Both the position numbers and the translations under genes were made by a program. A model generated the notes under the pieces. It searched no databases. It worked only from the letters and a program-made list of their open reading frames with translations, and was not told where the DNA came from. DNA of 64,000 bases from Heterodera schachtii (lineage: Eukaryota; Nematoda; Chromadorea; Rhabditida; Heteroderidae): positions 156,322 to 220,321 of the forward strand of contig SIJG01000114.1 of assembly GCA_023374025.1 (NCBI GenBank). Reading direction: 5' to 3'. Below are positions 18,774-33,200 of this stretch, piece after piece (positions within the stretch are counted from its first letter, which is position 1; each line of letters begins with the position of its first letter).

Positions 18774-18935
18774 TAACACAAAATTGAAGTAATTTTGATT
18801 TGTAAAACAAATTTTTAATAAAAATTGAAAAAAACTTAGCAAAATACTCTTCTTTTTCACAAATAAATTGCGCTCCTTTTTCAAGGGTTTAACTTTAAAT
18901 TAGAACTAATTTTGAACAGCATGTCTTTAAGATAT
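18774..18935 (+). repeat. Detached fragment of the 4.68-kb unit
   Basis: Closely matches unit positions corresponding to 19824-19980 (ACACAAAATTGAAGT...GAACAGCATGTCTTTAA), but sits just left of the array with unrelated sequence between. It is more diverged than the tandem copies, so it is an older duplication. Confidence 0.75.
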
Positions 18936-18998
18936 GTAAAAGTAATTGATTATCATAAATTAACATGAAAAAATAATAATAATTGAAATAAAAATTAA

Positions 18999-21900
18999 AT
19001 TAGGAATGCTAATATTAAGTTAAATAAAATTATAAAACTGAAAATGCACGTGATTTTGTTTTTAAAATTGCCAAAAATTTACCAATATAAATAAAACCTG
19101 AATTACCAGACTTTAAATAATAAAGTTAATGTTATTAATGTTCTATTTAAAAAAAATCTGCATATAATAATGAAATGAGATTGATTAAATAAAATGTAAA
19201 CAATTATCAACAAATTAAGCATAATTTCAAATAAAAATCTCTTCCTGTAAATTATTTTTGTAAAGTAGTAAATGGAAAACCTCAAATTAAAAAATATACT
19301 TAATGACTAATTATTAAATTTATATAAAAAAACATTTTTTAAAAATCAAAATAAAGAAAATAAAGATTAAGCGAAAAAACATAACAAAAGCTTTCACCGT
19401 AGCGAGCGAGAAGTGAATAAAAATAAATAATAAAAGAGAGAAAAAGTTTAAATGAAATAAATTTAATTAAAAAATATATTTTTTTGAATTGTTTTAATTC
19501 AATGTTATTCTATAAAAATCTTAGAATAAAATTAATTAATTCAATAATATTTTTTTATAACAAACAAAAATATATAGGAAAATATATATGAAAAAAATAA
19601 TAAAATTCACTTTAAAATATAGAAATTTAAATAATTTATTTAAATTTTAAAACTAATCATAAAATAAATATCTTTATTCTGACTGTAAAGATTTGTTGTG
19701 TGCCTGCCATCTACTCCTTTGGACTAACTGACGAGAATAATTTAATACAATATATTTAAAAAAAAGTTATTACAGAATGGAATTATTGTGATTGCAACAA
19801 AAAGAACCCATGTATAAATAGAAACACAAAATTGAAGTGAATTTTGATTTGTAAAACAAATTTTTAATAAAAATTGAAAAAAACATAGTAAAATACTCTT
19901 GTTTTTTTCACAAAAATTTTAATCGCGCCCATTTTCAAGGGTTTAACTTTAAAACTAATTTTGAACAGCATGTCTTTAATAATAAACATATTTCAATAAA
20001 ATAAATATATGATATTAAAATTACGCCCGAAAAACAGCATTAACAAAATAAGTCTTCGTGGCATGAATTAAAAAAATAAAAATAAAACAAAAAATAATGT
20101 TATATAAAAAATAATATAAGAAAAAAAGAATGAATTAAAAAAGGAATATCCCCGTCCCCAAAAATCAAAACAAAAGCAAAATGACCATAAATAATATATA
20201 CATTTTATTTTCTGTAAAACAATAAATAAATGTTTCGTAATTTAAATTAAAAGGAAAGTGCATATTTATGGAATAATTATAGCAAATATTATTTTGTTAA
20301 AGTTTTATTAATTTTTAAAATCCATTTAAAATTAAAATTAGCATTTTTCAAATAAAATTGATAAAAAAAAAATGTAAATTTATTCTTTCTTATATATTTT
20401 AAAAAATTAAAAATAAAACAATTGATAATCATTTATTAATTTGCATTCCTGCTTAAACATTGACTCACCATTTACTATCTACTCGGCATGGTTTTAATGT
20501 GAATATTTTGACCTAAGCAATTTTGATAACTGATTATTTAATAATCTTTTTTTTAAATATAAAAAACAGTAGTGAACAACCATGTAAAGAATATTTAATA
20601 CAAATTTACTTTAAAACTTTTAAATAATCAGTTTATACAATTAATATTAAGTTTTTTGTAATTAACATATTAATCAATAAAAAAATCTAGCCGAAAAAAT
20701 AAACAAATTATAAAATATTTGATGAGGAGCCATAGAAATATGTATAAAAGTTAGTACAATAATATGTAATATATCAATTAAAATATATTTCTTGGTGTTA
20801 ATATAACTACAATTAAAAATATATTTATTGTATAATCGAAAATTGTAATTTTCAATTTCAAATAAAAAGAAATTTTCACACAAACATTTATTTTAAATAA
20901 TAACAAGAATATGAAAATAAGTGATTTATAAAATTGATATATTTTCAAAAAGAGCATTATTTTTCTTAATTAAAAATTTTTAGTTTGAAAACCAATAATT
21001 CACTTTTATTTAATTTTTTATTTAAATGCTTTTTTGAAATAAGGCAAATTAAATTAAAATGATAAAATAAAATAGTTATGATAACAGAAAGTTATTGAAC
21101 ACAATGCTTTATCTACCAAACATAAAATAATTAATAAACAAATGGTTCATATAAATAAATTCCAGTCCAACGCACATGAAACTAACCAAAATATTATTTT
21201 AATTCATTTTTCTACAACATCATAATAAGAACCATTCTTTAAAATTAAGTCTATAAGATAAGCTTAATAAAGCTACCGACAAAATCGTATAAAAAACATT
21301 ATATAAATTGATAATTGTAAAGAATAAAAATGCAGGAACCGATTGGACAGTGAATAGACGAGTATATTTAAAAAGACATAAAAAAAATAACGGAAAAAAT
21401 AATAAACACAAAAAATAACCATATTCAATACTGTTCTAATTTTGAACATATTCAAATATATAAAAATTTATTAAAGTCATACTGATTATTAACAGTCTGG
21501 TATTCCCGGCTTTTAAGTTTGGCCGCTTTTTGACCTCCCGGTTTTCGGTTTCGGTTAAAATAAAAAATTGGTTCAAAAATCAGAAAATGCTGCAAACTGC
21601 GTAATTTTACCAATAAAATTGTATCAAATTATCATATTTTGAGCCTCCCATTTTAATGCTTTTAGAATTTATATATTTGGAAATTTTAGTATTATCGAAA
21701 AAATGCAAAGAAATATTTTTAAATTCAACTTATATAATCTAATTATACATTTAAAGCTAATTTAAAAGCAAAATATGAAAAACTAATTAAAAATGCACAT
21801 AAAATAGGTACATAATCTTAAAATGTTTATAAAATATAAATAAAAATTGAGAAAAGAAACAAATTGTCCGCCCTGCTGATCTTATTAAAATGAAAATATT

Positions 21901-23672
21901 AATAAATTGGGTTTATAAGAGCATTTTGATTGAGAGAATGCAGAGAAGTCTTCAGCCAGCGCGATTGAAATTTAAGAAGAAATTAAAAAAATAAATAAAA
22001 ATATCTTTTAATTTTTAACTTATTTATCGATAATAAATATTACATTTATGAAATAAAGAAATACAATATATAATTAAGCGAAAAAATAAAAAATTTTACG
22101 CATCAAAATTTCGTCCTGCAAATTATTTTTGGAAAATTATAACTGAATAATCTTAAATTCTATTTGATTGATTATTTGTTTATATTAAAGAAAAGATAAT
22201 AAATAACCAAAATAAAGAAGGATCGAAGCCAACAAGCAAAAAGCTATTACCGTAATTGGGCGAGAAGTGAATGAAAGACGAATAATAAAAGATATATGAA
22301 ATTTAAATGATTTTTGAATATTTTGGTTTTATAATTTAAAAGTGGGATTAGTTCGGGTTGTTCATTCTTCTAATGACGATTGATATAAAAATGAAAAAAG
22401 AACACAAATAAAATTATTTTTCAGATTTTTATTTCGAAAGAAAATTTCAAAACGAATAATTACAAACAATAATTATAATCATTATTTTTAAATCTGAAAT
22501 TATATCATCATCAATAAAAAAAATTTTAATTTATATTAATTAAAGCGACAAGAATATTTTTCAAATAAATTATAGATGAAAATAAATATTAATATTCTAG
22601 CTAAAACCAAAGAAAATGCTGATAAAAATTCACATAATAAACAGTGTAATTTCTCACATATTAATAAGTACCTTAAATATCTGTAGAGAATTAAATAAAT
22701 AAAATAATCTTAATAAAATTCAAATGATTTAATATGTAAAAAATGAAATGAAACAAATTTAAAATAAAAAGAATTTATTTTGAATTTTTATATGCTGTAA
22801 TTATTCTAATACAAAATAAGATTAAAGCAATTAATTTATTATTCAAATTTATATTAAAGTTCAGATTATATATCAACCGATTATCATTTCATACCTACTT
22901 CAATAAACAGAGCATAAATTGTATATTCATCTAAACATAATTAAATAATTTTCAAATTGAAATGTTTTCAGTAAAGGTAGAAAGAAACGAAACGGCGTTA
23001 CATTGAGGACATCACATGCGAAAAAATAAAGTAATAAAACAAAAATTAGGGATAAAAATATATAAAAATAAATAATGAAAAGTTTAATTGAATCAAAACT
23101 AAAACATTATTTTTTATACAAATAATGAGAAAAATTTAAAAAAAGAAAAAAATTTTTATATAATTTTAAAGGTTTAAGAATAATTACAGTTCTATAATTA
23201 AAGAAGAAGCGATTGCAAAAGCTATCACGTATTCGAGTGAGAAGTTTAAGTAATAAACAAACAAAAATTACCTCTCACATATAATTTAAACAATTATCTT
23301 TTTAAAAAAATTAAAAAGAAATTATTTTAATTCCATTTTCTTTAACACAAGTATACTAATTTATAAATGGCTAGAAATTTGCAGGATATAGAAAATATTT
23401 AAGGCTTAGATTGATATAAAAACTAAAAAAATAGTTGATCAAATAATTTGTCCAATTAATTAAAAGCGGCAATAATGATTTCATATAAGAATTAATATTT
23501 ATTTGTATATAACAAAAATACTTAATTATAAATACATAAAATAAATGTTTTTACTGGATTTAAATTTTGATTATTACTTCCTAATAATTAGGAAAGAAAA
23601 ATTATTTTTGTGATTTTTTTCTTACTTTAGAAATTTAACTCAGTTCAAGTAGATGCTTTTTTAATTTTCGTT
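18999..23672 (+). repeat. 4.68-kb tandem unit, copy 1
   Basis: 4674 bp. The start is set where sequence identity with copy 2 begins (ATTAGGAATGC). It contains only A+T-rich short frames, none coding-like, plus the patch at 21498-21560. It is nearly identical to copy 2 apart from scattered substitutions and short indels, mostly in A or T runs. Confidence 0.93.
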
Positions 23673-26600
23673 ATTAGGAATGCTAATATTAAGTTAAATA
23701 AAATTATAAAACTGAAAATGCACGTGATTTTGTTTTTAAAATTGCCAAAAATTTACCAATATAAATAAAACCTGAATTACCAGACTTTAAATAATAAAGT
23801 TAATGTTATTAATGTTCTATTTAAAAAAAATCTGCATATAATAATGAAATGAGATTGATTAAATAAAATGTAAACAATTATCAACAAATTAAGCATAATT
23901 TCAAATAAAAATCTCTTCCTGTAAATTATTTTTGTAAAGTAGTAAATGGAAAACCTCAAATTAAAAAATATACTTAATGACTAATTATTAAATTTATATA
24001 AAAAAACATTTTTTAAAAATCAAAATAAAGAAAATAAAGATTAAGCGAAAAAACATAACAAAAGCTTTCACCGTAGCGAGCGAGAAGTGAATAAAAATAA
24101 ATAATAAAAGAGAGAAAAAGTTTAAATGAAATAAATTTAATTAAAAAATATATTTTTTTGAATTGTTTTAATTCAATGTTATTCTATAAAAATCTTAGAA
24201 TAAAATTAATTAATTCAATAATATTTTTTTATAACAAACAAAAATATATAGGAAAATATATATGAAAAAAATAATAAAATTCACTTTAAAATATAGAAAT
24301 TTAAATAATTTATTTAAATTTTAAAACTAATCATAAAATAAATATCTTTATTCTGACTGTAAAGATTTGTTGTGTGCCTGCCATCTACTCCTTTGGACTA
24401 ACTGACGAGAATAATTTAATACAATATATTTAAAAAAAAGTTATTACAGAATGGAATTATTGTGATTGCAACAAAAAGAACCCATGTATAAATAGAAACA
24501 CAAAATTGAAGTGAATTTTGATTTGTAAAACAAATTTTTAATAAAAATTGAAAAAAACATAGTAAAATACTCTTGTTTTTTTCACAAAAATTTTAATCGC
24601 GCCCATTTTCAAGGGTTTAACTTTAAAACTAATTTTGAACAGCATGTCTTTAATAATAAAACATATTTCAATAAAATAAATATATGATATTAAAATTACG
24701 CCCGAAAAACAGCATTAACAAAATAAGTCTTCGTGGCATGAATTAAAAAAATAAAAATAAAACAAAAAATAATGTTATATAAAAAATAATATAAGAAAAA
24801 AAGAATGAATTAAAAAAGGAATATCCCCGTCCCCAAAAATCAAAACAAAAGCAAAATGACCATAAATAATATATACATTTTATTTTCTGTAAAACAATAA
24901 ATAAATGTTTCGTAATTTAAATTAAAAGGAAAGTGCATATTTATGGAATAATTATAGCAAATATTATTTTGTTAAAGTTTTATTACGTTTTAAAATTCAT
25001 TTAAAATTAAACTTAGCATTTTTCAAATAAAATTGATAAAAAAAATAATGTAAATTTATTCTTTCTTATATATTTTTAAAAAATTAAAAATAAAACAATT
25101 GATAATCATTTATTAATTTGCATTCCTGCTTAAACATTGACTCACCATTTACTATCTACTCGGCATGGTTTTAATGTGAATATTTTGACCTAAGCAATTT
25201 TGATAACTGATTAATTAATAATCTTTTTTTTTAAATATAAAAAACAGTAGTGAACAACCATGTAAAGAATATTTAATACAAATTTACTTTAAAACTTTTA
25301 AATAATCAGTTTATACAATTAATATTAAGTTTTTTGTAATTAACATATTAATCAATAAAAAATCTAGCCGAAAAAATAAACAAATTATAAAATATTTGAT
25401 GAGGAGCCATAGAAATATGTATAAAAGTTAGTACAATAATATGTAATATATCAATTAAAATATATTTCTTGGTGTTAATATAACTACAATTAAAAATATA
25501 TTTATTGTATATTTCGAAAATTGTAATTTTCAATTTCAAATAAAAAGAAATTTTCACATAAACATTTATTTTAAATAATAACAAGAATATGAAAATAAGT
25601 GATTTATAAAACTGATATATTTTCAAAAATAAAATTATTTTTCTTAATTAAAAATTTTTAGTTTGAAAACCAATAATTCACTTTTATTTAATTTTTTATT
25701 TAAATGCTTTTTTTGAAATAAGGCAAATTAAATTAAAATGATAAAATAAAATATTTATGATAACAGAAAGTTATTGAACACAATGCTTTATCTACCAAAC
25801 ATAAAATAATTAATAAACAAATGGTTCATATAAATAAATTCCAGTCCAACGCACATGAAACTAACCAAAATATTATTTTAATTCATTTTTCTACAACATC
25901 ATAATAAGAACCATTCTTTAAAATTAAGTCTATAAGATAAGCTTAATAAAGCTACCGACAAAATCGTATAAAAAACATTATATAAATTGATAATTGTAAA
26001 GAATAAAAATGCAGGAACCGATTGGACAGTGAATAGACGAGTATATTTAAAAAGACATAAAAAAAATAACGGAAAAAATAATAAACACAAAAAATAACCA
26101 TATTCAATACTGTTCTAATTTTGAACATATTCAAATATATAAAAATTTATTAAAGTCATACTGATTATTAACAGTCTGGTATTCCCGGCTTTTAAGTTTG
26201 GCCGCTTTTTGACCTCCCGGTTTTCGGTTTCGGTTAAAATAAAAAATTGGTTCAAAAATCAGAAAATGCTGCAAACTGCGTAATTTTACCAATAAAATTG
26301 TATCAAATTATCATATTTTGAGCCTCCCATTTTAATGCTTTTAGAATTTATATATTTGGAAATTTTAGTATTATCGAAAAAATGCAAAGAAATATTTTTA
26401 AATTCAACTTATATAATCTAATTATACATTTAAAGCTAATTTAAAAGCAAAATATGAAAAACTAATTAAAAATGCACATAAAATAGGTACATAATCTTAA
26501 AATGTTTATAAAATATAAATAAAAATTGAGAAAAGAAACAAATTGTCCGCCCTGCTGATCTTATTAAAATGAAAATATTAATAAATTGGGTTTATAAGAG

Positions 26601-28350
26601 CATTTTGATTGAGAGAATGCAGAGAAGTCTTCAGCCAGCGCGATTGAAATTTAAGAAGAAATTAAAAAAATAAATAAAATATCTTTTAATTTTTAACTTA
26701 TTTATCGATAATAAATATTACATTTATGAAATAAAGAAATACAATATATAATTAAGCGAAAAAATAAAAAATTTTACGCATCAAAATTTCGTCCTGCAAA
26801 TTATTTTTGGAAAATTATAACTGAATAATCTTAAATTCTATTTGATTGATTATTTGTTTATATTAAAGAAAAGATAATAAATAACCAAAATAAAGAAGGA
26901 TCGAAGCCAACAAGCAAAAAGCTATTACCGTAATTGGGCGAGAAGTGAATGAAAGACGAATAATAAAAGATATATGAAATTTAAATGATTTTTGAATATT
27001 TTGGTTTTATAATTTAAAAGTGGGATTAGTTCGGGTTGTTCATTCTTCTAATGACGATTGATATAAAAATGAAAAAAGAACACAAATAAAATTATTTTTC
27101 AGATTTTTATTTCGAAAGAAAATTTCAAAACGAATAATTACAAACAATAATTATAATCATTATTTTTAAATCTGAAATTATATCATCATCAATAAAAAAA
27201 ATTTTAATTTATATTAATTAAAGCGACAAGAATATTTTTCAAATAAATTATAGATGAAAATAAATATTAATATTCTAGCTAAAACCAAAGAAAATGCTGA
27301 TAAAAATTCACATAATAAACAGTGTAATTTCTCACATATTAATAAGTACCTTAAATATCTGTAGAGAATTAAATAAATAAAATAATCTTAATAAAATTCA
27401 AATGATTTAATATGTAAAAAATGAAATGAAACAAATTTAAAATAAAAAGAATTTATTTTGAATTTTTATATGCTGTAATTATTCTAATACAAAATAAGAT
27501 TAAAGCAATTAATTTATTATTCAAATTTATATTAAAGTTCAGATTATATATCAACCGATTATCATTTCATACCTACTTCAATAAACAGAGCATAAATTGT
27601 ATATTCATCTAAACATAATTAAATAATTTTCAAATTGAAATGTTTTCAGTAAAGGTAGAAAGAAACGAAACGGCGTTACATTGAGGACATCACATGCGAA
27701 AAAATAAAGTAATAAAACAAAAATTAGGGATAAAAATATATAAAAATAAATAATGAAAAGTTTAATTGAATCAAAACTAAAACATTATTTTTTATACAAA
27801 TAATGAGAAAAATTTAAAAAAAGAAAAAAATTTTTATATAATTTTAAAGGTTTAAGAATAATTACAGTTCTATAATTAAAGAAGAAGCGATTGCAAAAGC
27901 TATCACGTATTCGAGTGAGAAGTTTAAGTAATAAACAAACAAAAATTACCTCTCACATATAATTTAAACAATTATCTTTTTAAAAAAATTAAAAAGAAAT
28001 TATTTTAATTCCATTTTCTTTAACACAAGTATACTAATTTATAAATGGCTAGAAATTTGCAGGATATAGAAAATATTTAAGGCTTAGATTGATATAAAAA
28101 CTAAAAAAATAGTTGATCAAATAATTTGTCCAATTAATTAAAAGCGGCAATAATGATTTCATATAAGAATTAATATTTATTTGTATATAACAAAAATACT
28201 TAATTATAAATACATAAAATAAATGTTTTTACTGGATTTAAATTTTGATTATTACTTCCTAATAATTAGGAAAGAAAAATTATTTTTGTGATTTTTTTCT
28301 TACTTTAGAAATTTAACTCAGTTCAAGTAGATGCTTTTTTAATTTTCGTT
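23673..28350 (+). repeat. 4.68-kb tandem unit, copy 2
   Basis: 4678 bp, directly abutting copies 1 and 3 head-to-tail without spacer. The near-identity over the whole length indicates recent duplication or homogenisation. No gene is seen. Confidence 0.93.
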
Positions 28351-30236
28351 ATTAGGAATGCTAATATTAAGTTAAATAAAATTATAAAACTGAAAATGCA
28401 CGTGATTTTGTTTTTAAAATTGCCAAAAATTTACCAATATAAATAAAACCTGAATTACCAGACTTTAAATAATAAAGTTAATGTTATTAATGTTCTATTT
28501 AAAAAAAATCTGCATATAATAATGAAATGAGATTGATTAAATAAAATGTAAACAATTATCAACAAATTAAGCATAATTTCAAATAAAAATCTCTTCCTGT
28601 AAATTATTTTTGTAAAGTAGTAAATGGAAAACCTCAAATTAAAAAATATACTTAATGACTAATTATTAAATTTATATAAAAAAACATTTTTTAAAAATCA
28701 AAATAAAGAAAATAAAGATTAAGCGAAAAAACATAACAAAAGCTTTCACCGTAGCGAGCGAGAAGTGAATAAAAATAAATAATAAAAGAGAGAAAAAGTT
28801 TAAATGAAATAAATTTAATTAAAAAATATATTTTTTTGAATTGTTTTAATTCAATGTTATTCTATAAAAATCTTAGAATAAAATTAATTAATTCAATAAT
28901 ATTTTTTTATAACAAACAAAAATATATAGGAAATATATATGAAAAAAATAATAAAATTCACTTTAAAATATAGAAATTTAAATAATTTATTTAAATTTTA
29001 AAACTAATCATAAAATAAATATCTTTATTCTGACTGTAAAGATTTGTTGTGTGCCTGCCATCTACTCCTTTGGACTAACTGACGAGAATAATTTAATACA
29101 ATATATTTAAAAAAAAGTTATTACAGAATGGAATTATTGTGATTGCAACAAAAAGAACCCATGTATAAATAGAAACACAAAATTGAAGTGAATTTTGATT
29201 TGTAAAACAAATTTTTAATAAAAATTGAAAAAAACATAGTAAAATACTCTTGTTTTTTTCACAAAAATTTTAATCGCGCCCATTTTCAAGGGTTTAACTT
29301 TAAAACTAATTTTGAACAGCATGTCTTTAATAATAAAACATATTTCAATAAAATAAATATATGATATTAAAATTACGCCCGAAAAACAGCATTAACAAAA
29401 TAAGTCTTCGTGGCATGAATTAAAAAATAAAAATAAAACAAAAAATAATGTTATATAAAAAATAATATAAGAAAAAAGAATGAATTAAAAAAGGAATATC
29501 CCCGTCCCCAAAAATCAAAACAAACGCAAAATGACCATAAATAATATATACATTTTATTTTCTGTAAAACAATAAATAAATGTTTCGTAATTTAAATTAA
29601 AAGGAAAGTGCATATTTATGGAATAATTATAGCAAATATTATTTTGTTATCATCTAAAATTAAAATTAGCATTTTTCAAATAAAATTGATAAAAAAAATA
29701 ATGTAAATTTATTCTTACTAATATATTTTTAAAAAATTAAAAATAAAACAAGTGATAATCATTTATTAATTTGCATTCCTGCTTAAACATTGCTCACCAT
29801 TTACTATCTACTCGGCATGGTTTTAATGTGAATATTTTGACCTAAGCAATTTTGATGACTGATTAATTAATAATCTTTTTTTTTTAAATATAAAAAACAG
29901 TAGTGAACAACCTATGTAAAGAATATTTAATACAAATTTACTTTAAAACTTTTAAAAAAGCTTTCAGAATTTATATATTAAGAATTTTAGTATTATCGAT
30001 TTTAAAAAGTACTGTAAATTCAATTTATATAATCTAATTATATATTTAAAGCTAATTTAAAAGCAAAATATGAAAAACTAATTAAAAAAAACTTCCATTA
30101 AATTAAGCAATAAACAAACAAAAATTACCTCTCACCTATAATAAAAATAGTTATTTTTTAAAAGAAATTAAAAAGAAATTATTTTATTCCATTTTCTATA
30201 ACACCAACAAAGAATAACCAATTTATAAATTGCTAT
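28351..30236 (+). repeat. 4.68-kb tandem unit, copy 3, internally deleted
   Basis: Matches the unit up to about 29957 (with a small deletion at 29648), jumps about 1 kb to a segment equivalent to 26337-26466, then about 1.46 kb to a segment equivalent to 27925-28050, and ends near 30236. The later segments are more diverged than the first 1.6 kb. The boundaries of the last two segments are approximate. Confidence 0.8.
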
Positions 30237-33200
30237 GATTTCATCATCTCATTCAAATATCAGATATTTAAAATTTGGTTTCGATTTTACTTGTTTCATG
30301 CTCTGCCGAGGACTGCAATTTTTATATTAAATAGTTGTGTGTATATTACCATAAATTTTGATAGATTTAAATATTTTATTTAACCAAAAATTATTTAAAA
30401 TCTTTATTATCTAAATATTTTATAATAGCCTGCAAAATTTAAAAAAAGGTTAAATTTCAAAGAATTAAATTATTTAGGAGTTCCCGCAACAAGAAGTCCA
30501 GTATTCTACGCAGCATGAGTTATAAAAATAAAAGAAAACAAAGAAAATTATTAAAAATAATATCAGAAAATAAATATAATGTAATAGAAAAGAACAAAAA
30601 TTATTTGAAAAATGTACAAAAACTTAGGTTTTTACAAAGTAAGGGTAAATTAATCAAAATTATAAAAATCATTTGTTAGAAACCTCTGAAATTACTAAAT
30701 ACTTTAATGAAAGAACAAGAAAATAAAATCAAAAAAAATTTCCAATTTGATATATATATATAATGCTTACTTTTATTTATTTGTTCAAGAAGTCAATAAA
30801 TTTACATAATAATAAAAAACATACTTTAAAAATATTTTAAAATTTTATGTTGATACTTTTTTTAAAACTGAACTTCCATTAATCATTATGTATTTTATAA
30901 TAATTCAACAAATGGAGCGCAAATTGAAAAATAAACGGGTGATCTCTGCGAGAATATTGAAAAATAAACCGAAAAGAATTCGAATTTGTTCAAAAATTGA
31001 TGAAAAAGCAAAAATTTATTTTTAAAAAATTTTATATTTATAACTTCTCGCAATATTTCCTTTAAACTATTGAAGATTTAAACGCAAAATAAGAAAAAAT
31101 GAAAATGATTAAAAAATTGCCTTGAAAAATTAGTTTAATTTTGCGTTATTTTTATTGTTTACTTTCATTTCTTCTTTAAACTCAATTATTTTCAAAAAAC
31201 TTTTAAATTTTTTAAAAAATAATCTGAATCTTTATAAAAAAAAGAAAAATATTAAAATTAAAATCAGTTCCGCTCGAAACCGCAGTATCAGAGCTAACGT
31301 CAAAGACAAGAGAAAAAACTCAAAAATTTTATTTTCTAAAATCTAAAATGAAGCGAGAGAAAGAAATAAATCCGCAAAATACAAAATGAACTTATAGCAA
31401 CTACATTTTAAATATTTAATTTTACAAAAATTTAAAAATTTCTAATAAAAAAGCTTATACAAAGGAAACGACCATAAAAAGCTCATAAGTGCGACGAGTA
31501 TTTGGAAAACATTGTACAATTAAATAACCTATAAGAAAATTTTTTAAATAAACTGACGAAATTATTTTTCTACCCAAATATTTTCTAATTAAAATTGCTG
31601 CGGTCGGTGTTTCAGCACTAATTATACCAGTACAGAAATTATTTTTATTTGCTTATATATGTAATAAAAATAAAGAAAACCTGATTTTTCATTTAAACTA
31701 TATAAACAAAAAAACTAATTAAATGTTTAAAAAAAATAATAAGAATTTAATGAGCGTATTTAGAGATTGAAAAAATTTTAAATTAGTTTTACGGCAAAAT
31801 AATCACCCAACAACCAACAATTATTTTTGGGTTTTATAAAAGAACATTTAAATATAAGTGCAACATTAAAATGGCAGAATATTTTCGAAATGATAATTAA
31901 ATAAAATAAAATTTACATATTCCTAATAAATTCTCTCAAAATAATCAAAATATTAAAACAACAAATAAAATTAGATTAATAAAAGAATGTAAGCAGAAAT
32001 AAAAACAGATTATAAATTTAAAAATACACTTACAAATTAATAAAGTTTCTTATAAATATTTAAAAAGTATCAAAAGAAAAAAAAAGCAAAATAAACCAAT
32101 GGAAAGCAGAGATTGTATTTAATGAAAATGCTTTTTCATTAACAAAGTCATAAAAACAATTTTAATAATTTTAAAAATAATATGCATTTAAAAAATGAAA
32201 GAATTTAGAAATTATAAAAAAAGCAACAAAACTTGCAACAAAAAATATGGAATAAAAATTAGATATATAATTTAAAAAAAGAATTTGCAAATTTAAAGTA
32301 TTTGCACAAGCGTAAAAATGTTTATATTTAATATTTTTAATTTTCAATAAATGTAAATGAACGAAAAATTTCGAAACGCACAATTTTCCAACTAAAATTA
32401 ACAAATAATCAGTGGCCAATATGTAACACAAAAAAAACAAAATCAAATACTTTTATCATCATTCATTAATACTATAAAAATACTAATAAATGTCCATGTT
32501 AATTGATAGAAAATCAAAATTTAGAAACAATTTTTCAATTAAATCCATTATACGACTGGCGATTATCAAGGATGGACAGTAAAAGGGATAGAATAAAATA
32601 TTTTGGAAATATATTAGTTTTGAATTTAAAAAAATAAATATATCCCACTGACAAAAAGTAATTGATTTTTTTAATTTCCTATACAATAAATGCATAATTA
32701 AAAATTAAAAAAATATTCAATTAAACTTGACTCAGATATTAATCAAAAAATAAACAATAAATAATATACAATTATATGCTATAAAAAAGTGCATAACGCG
32801 CAACTCTTCAGAGAGGAAGCGTCGGTACATGAAAAATAAATTGACTAAGTATAAATAATGTTTTTGTCATTATAATATAATTAAATTAAAACTAATTATA
32901 AAAAAAATTTAAAAATAAAAATATGTTTTAATTAATAATAATCAAAAAAATAACCTATCAACAGGTTAATGAAAATTTGGAGAATTCAAATTAAAATAAT
33001 AAACAGAAAACAAAAATTAATCGGAAGTTTTAACTTGATGAAAGCAAAAAACATTTAATTTTTCTAAATATATAATTAATTAATATTATAAAACATTAGT
33101 GAATTGTTCAGCCAGAAAACTACGAGAAAATTGGGCAAGATTTTATTACAAAAATTGTTAAATACTATTAGCTTAAATTAAACTATAAAAAATAATTATA

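Noticed and set aside
19103..28637. Identical 60-63-codon frames repeated at 4.68-kb spacing
   Set aside because: Repetition reflects the tandem unit, not selection. The frames are Phe/Ile/Leu/Tyr-rich chance ORFs in A+T-rich DNA.
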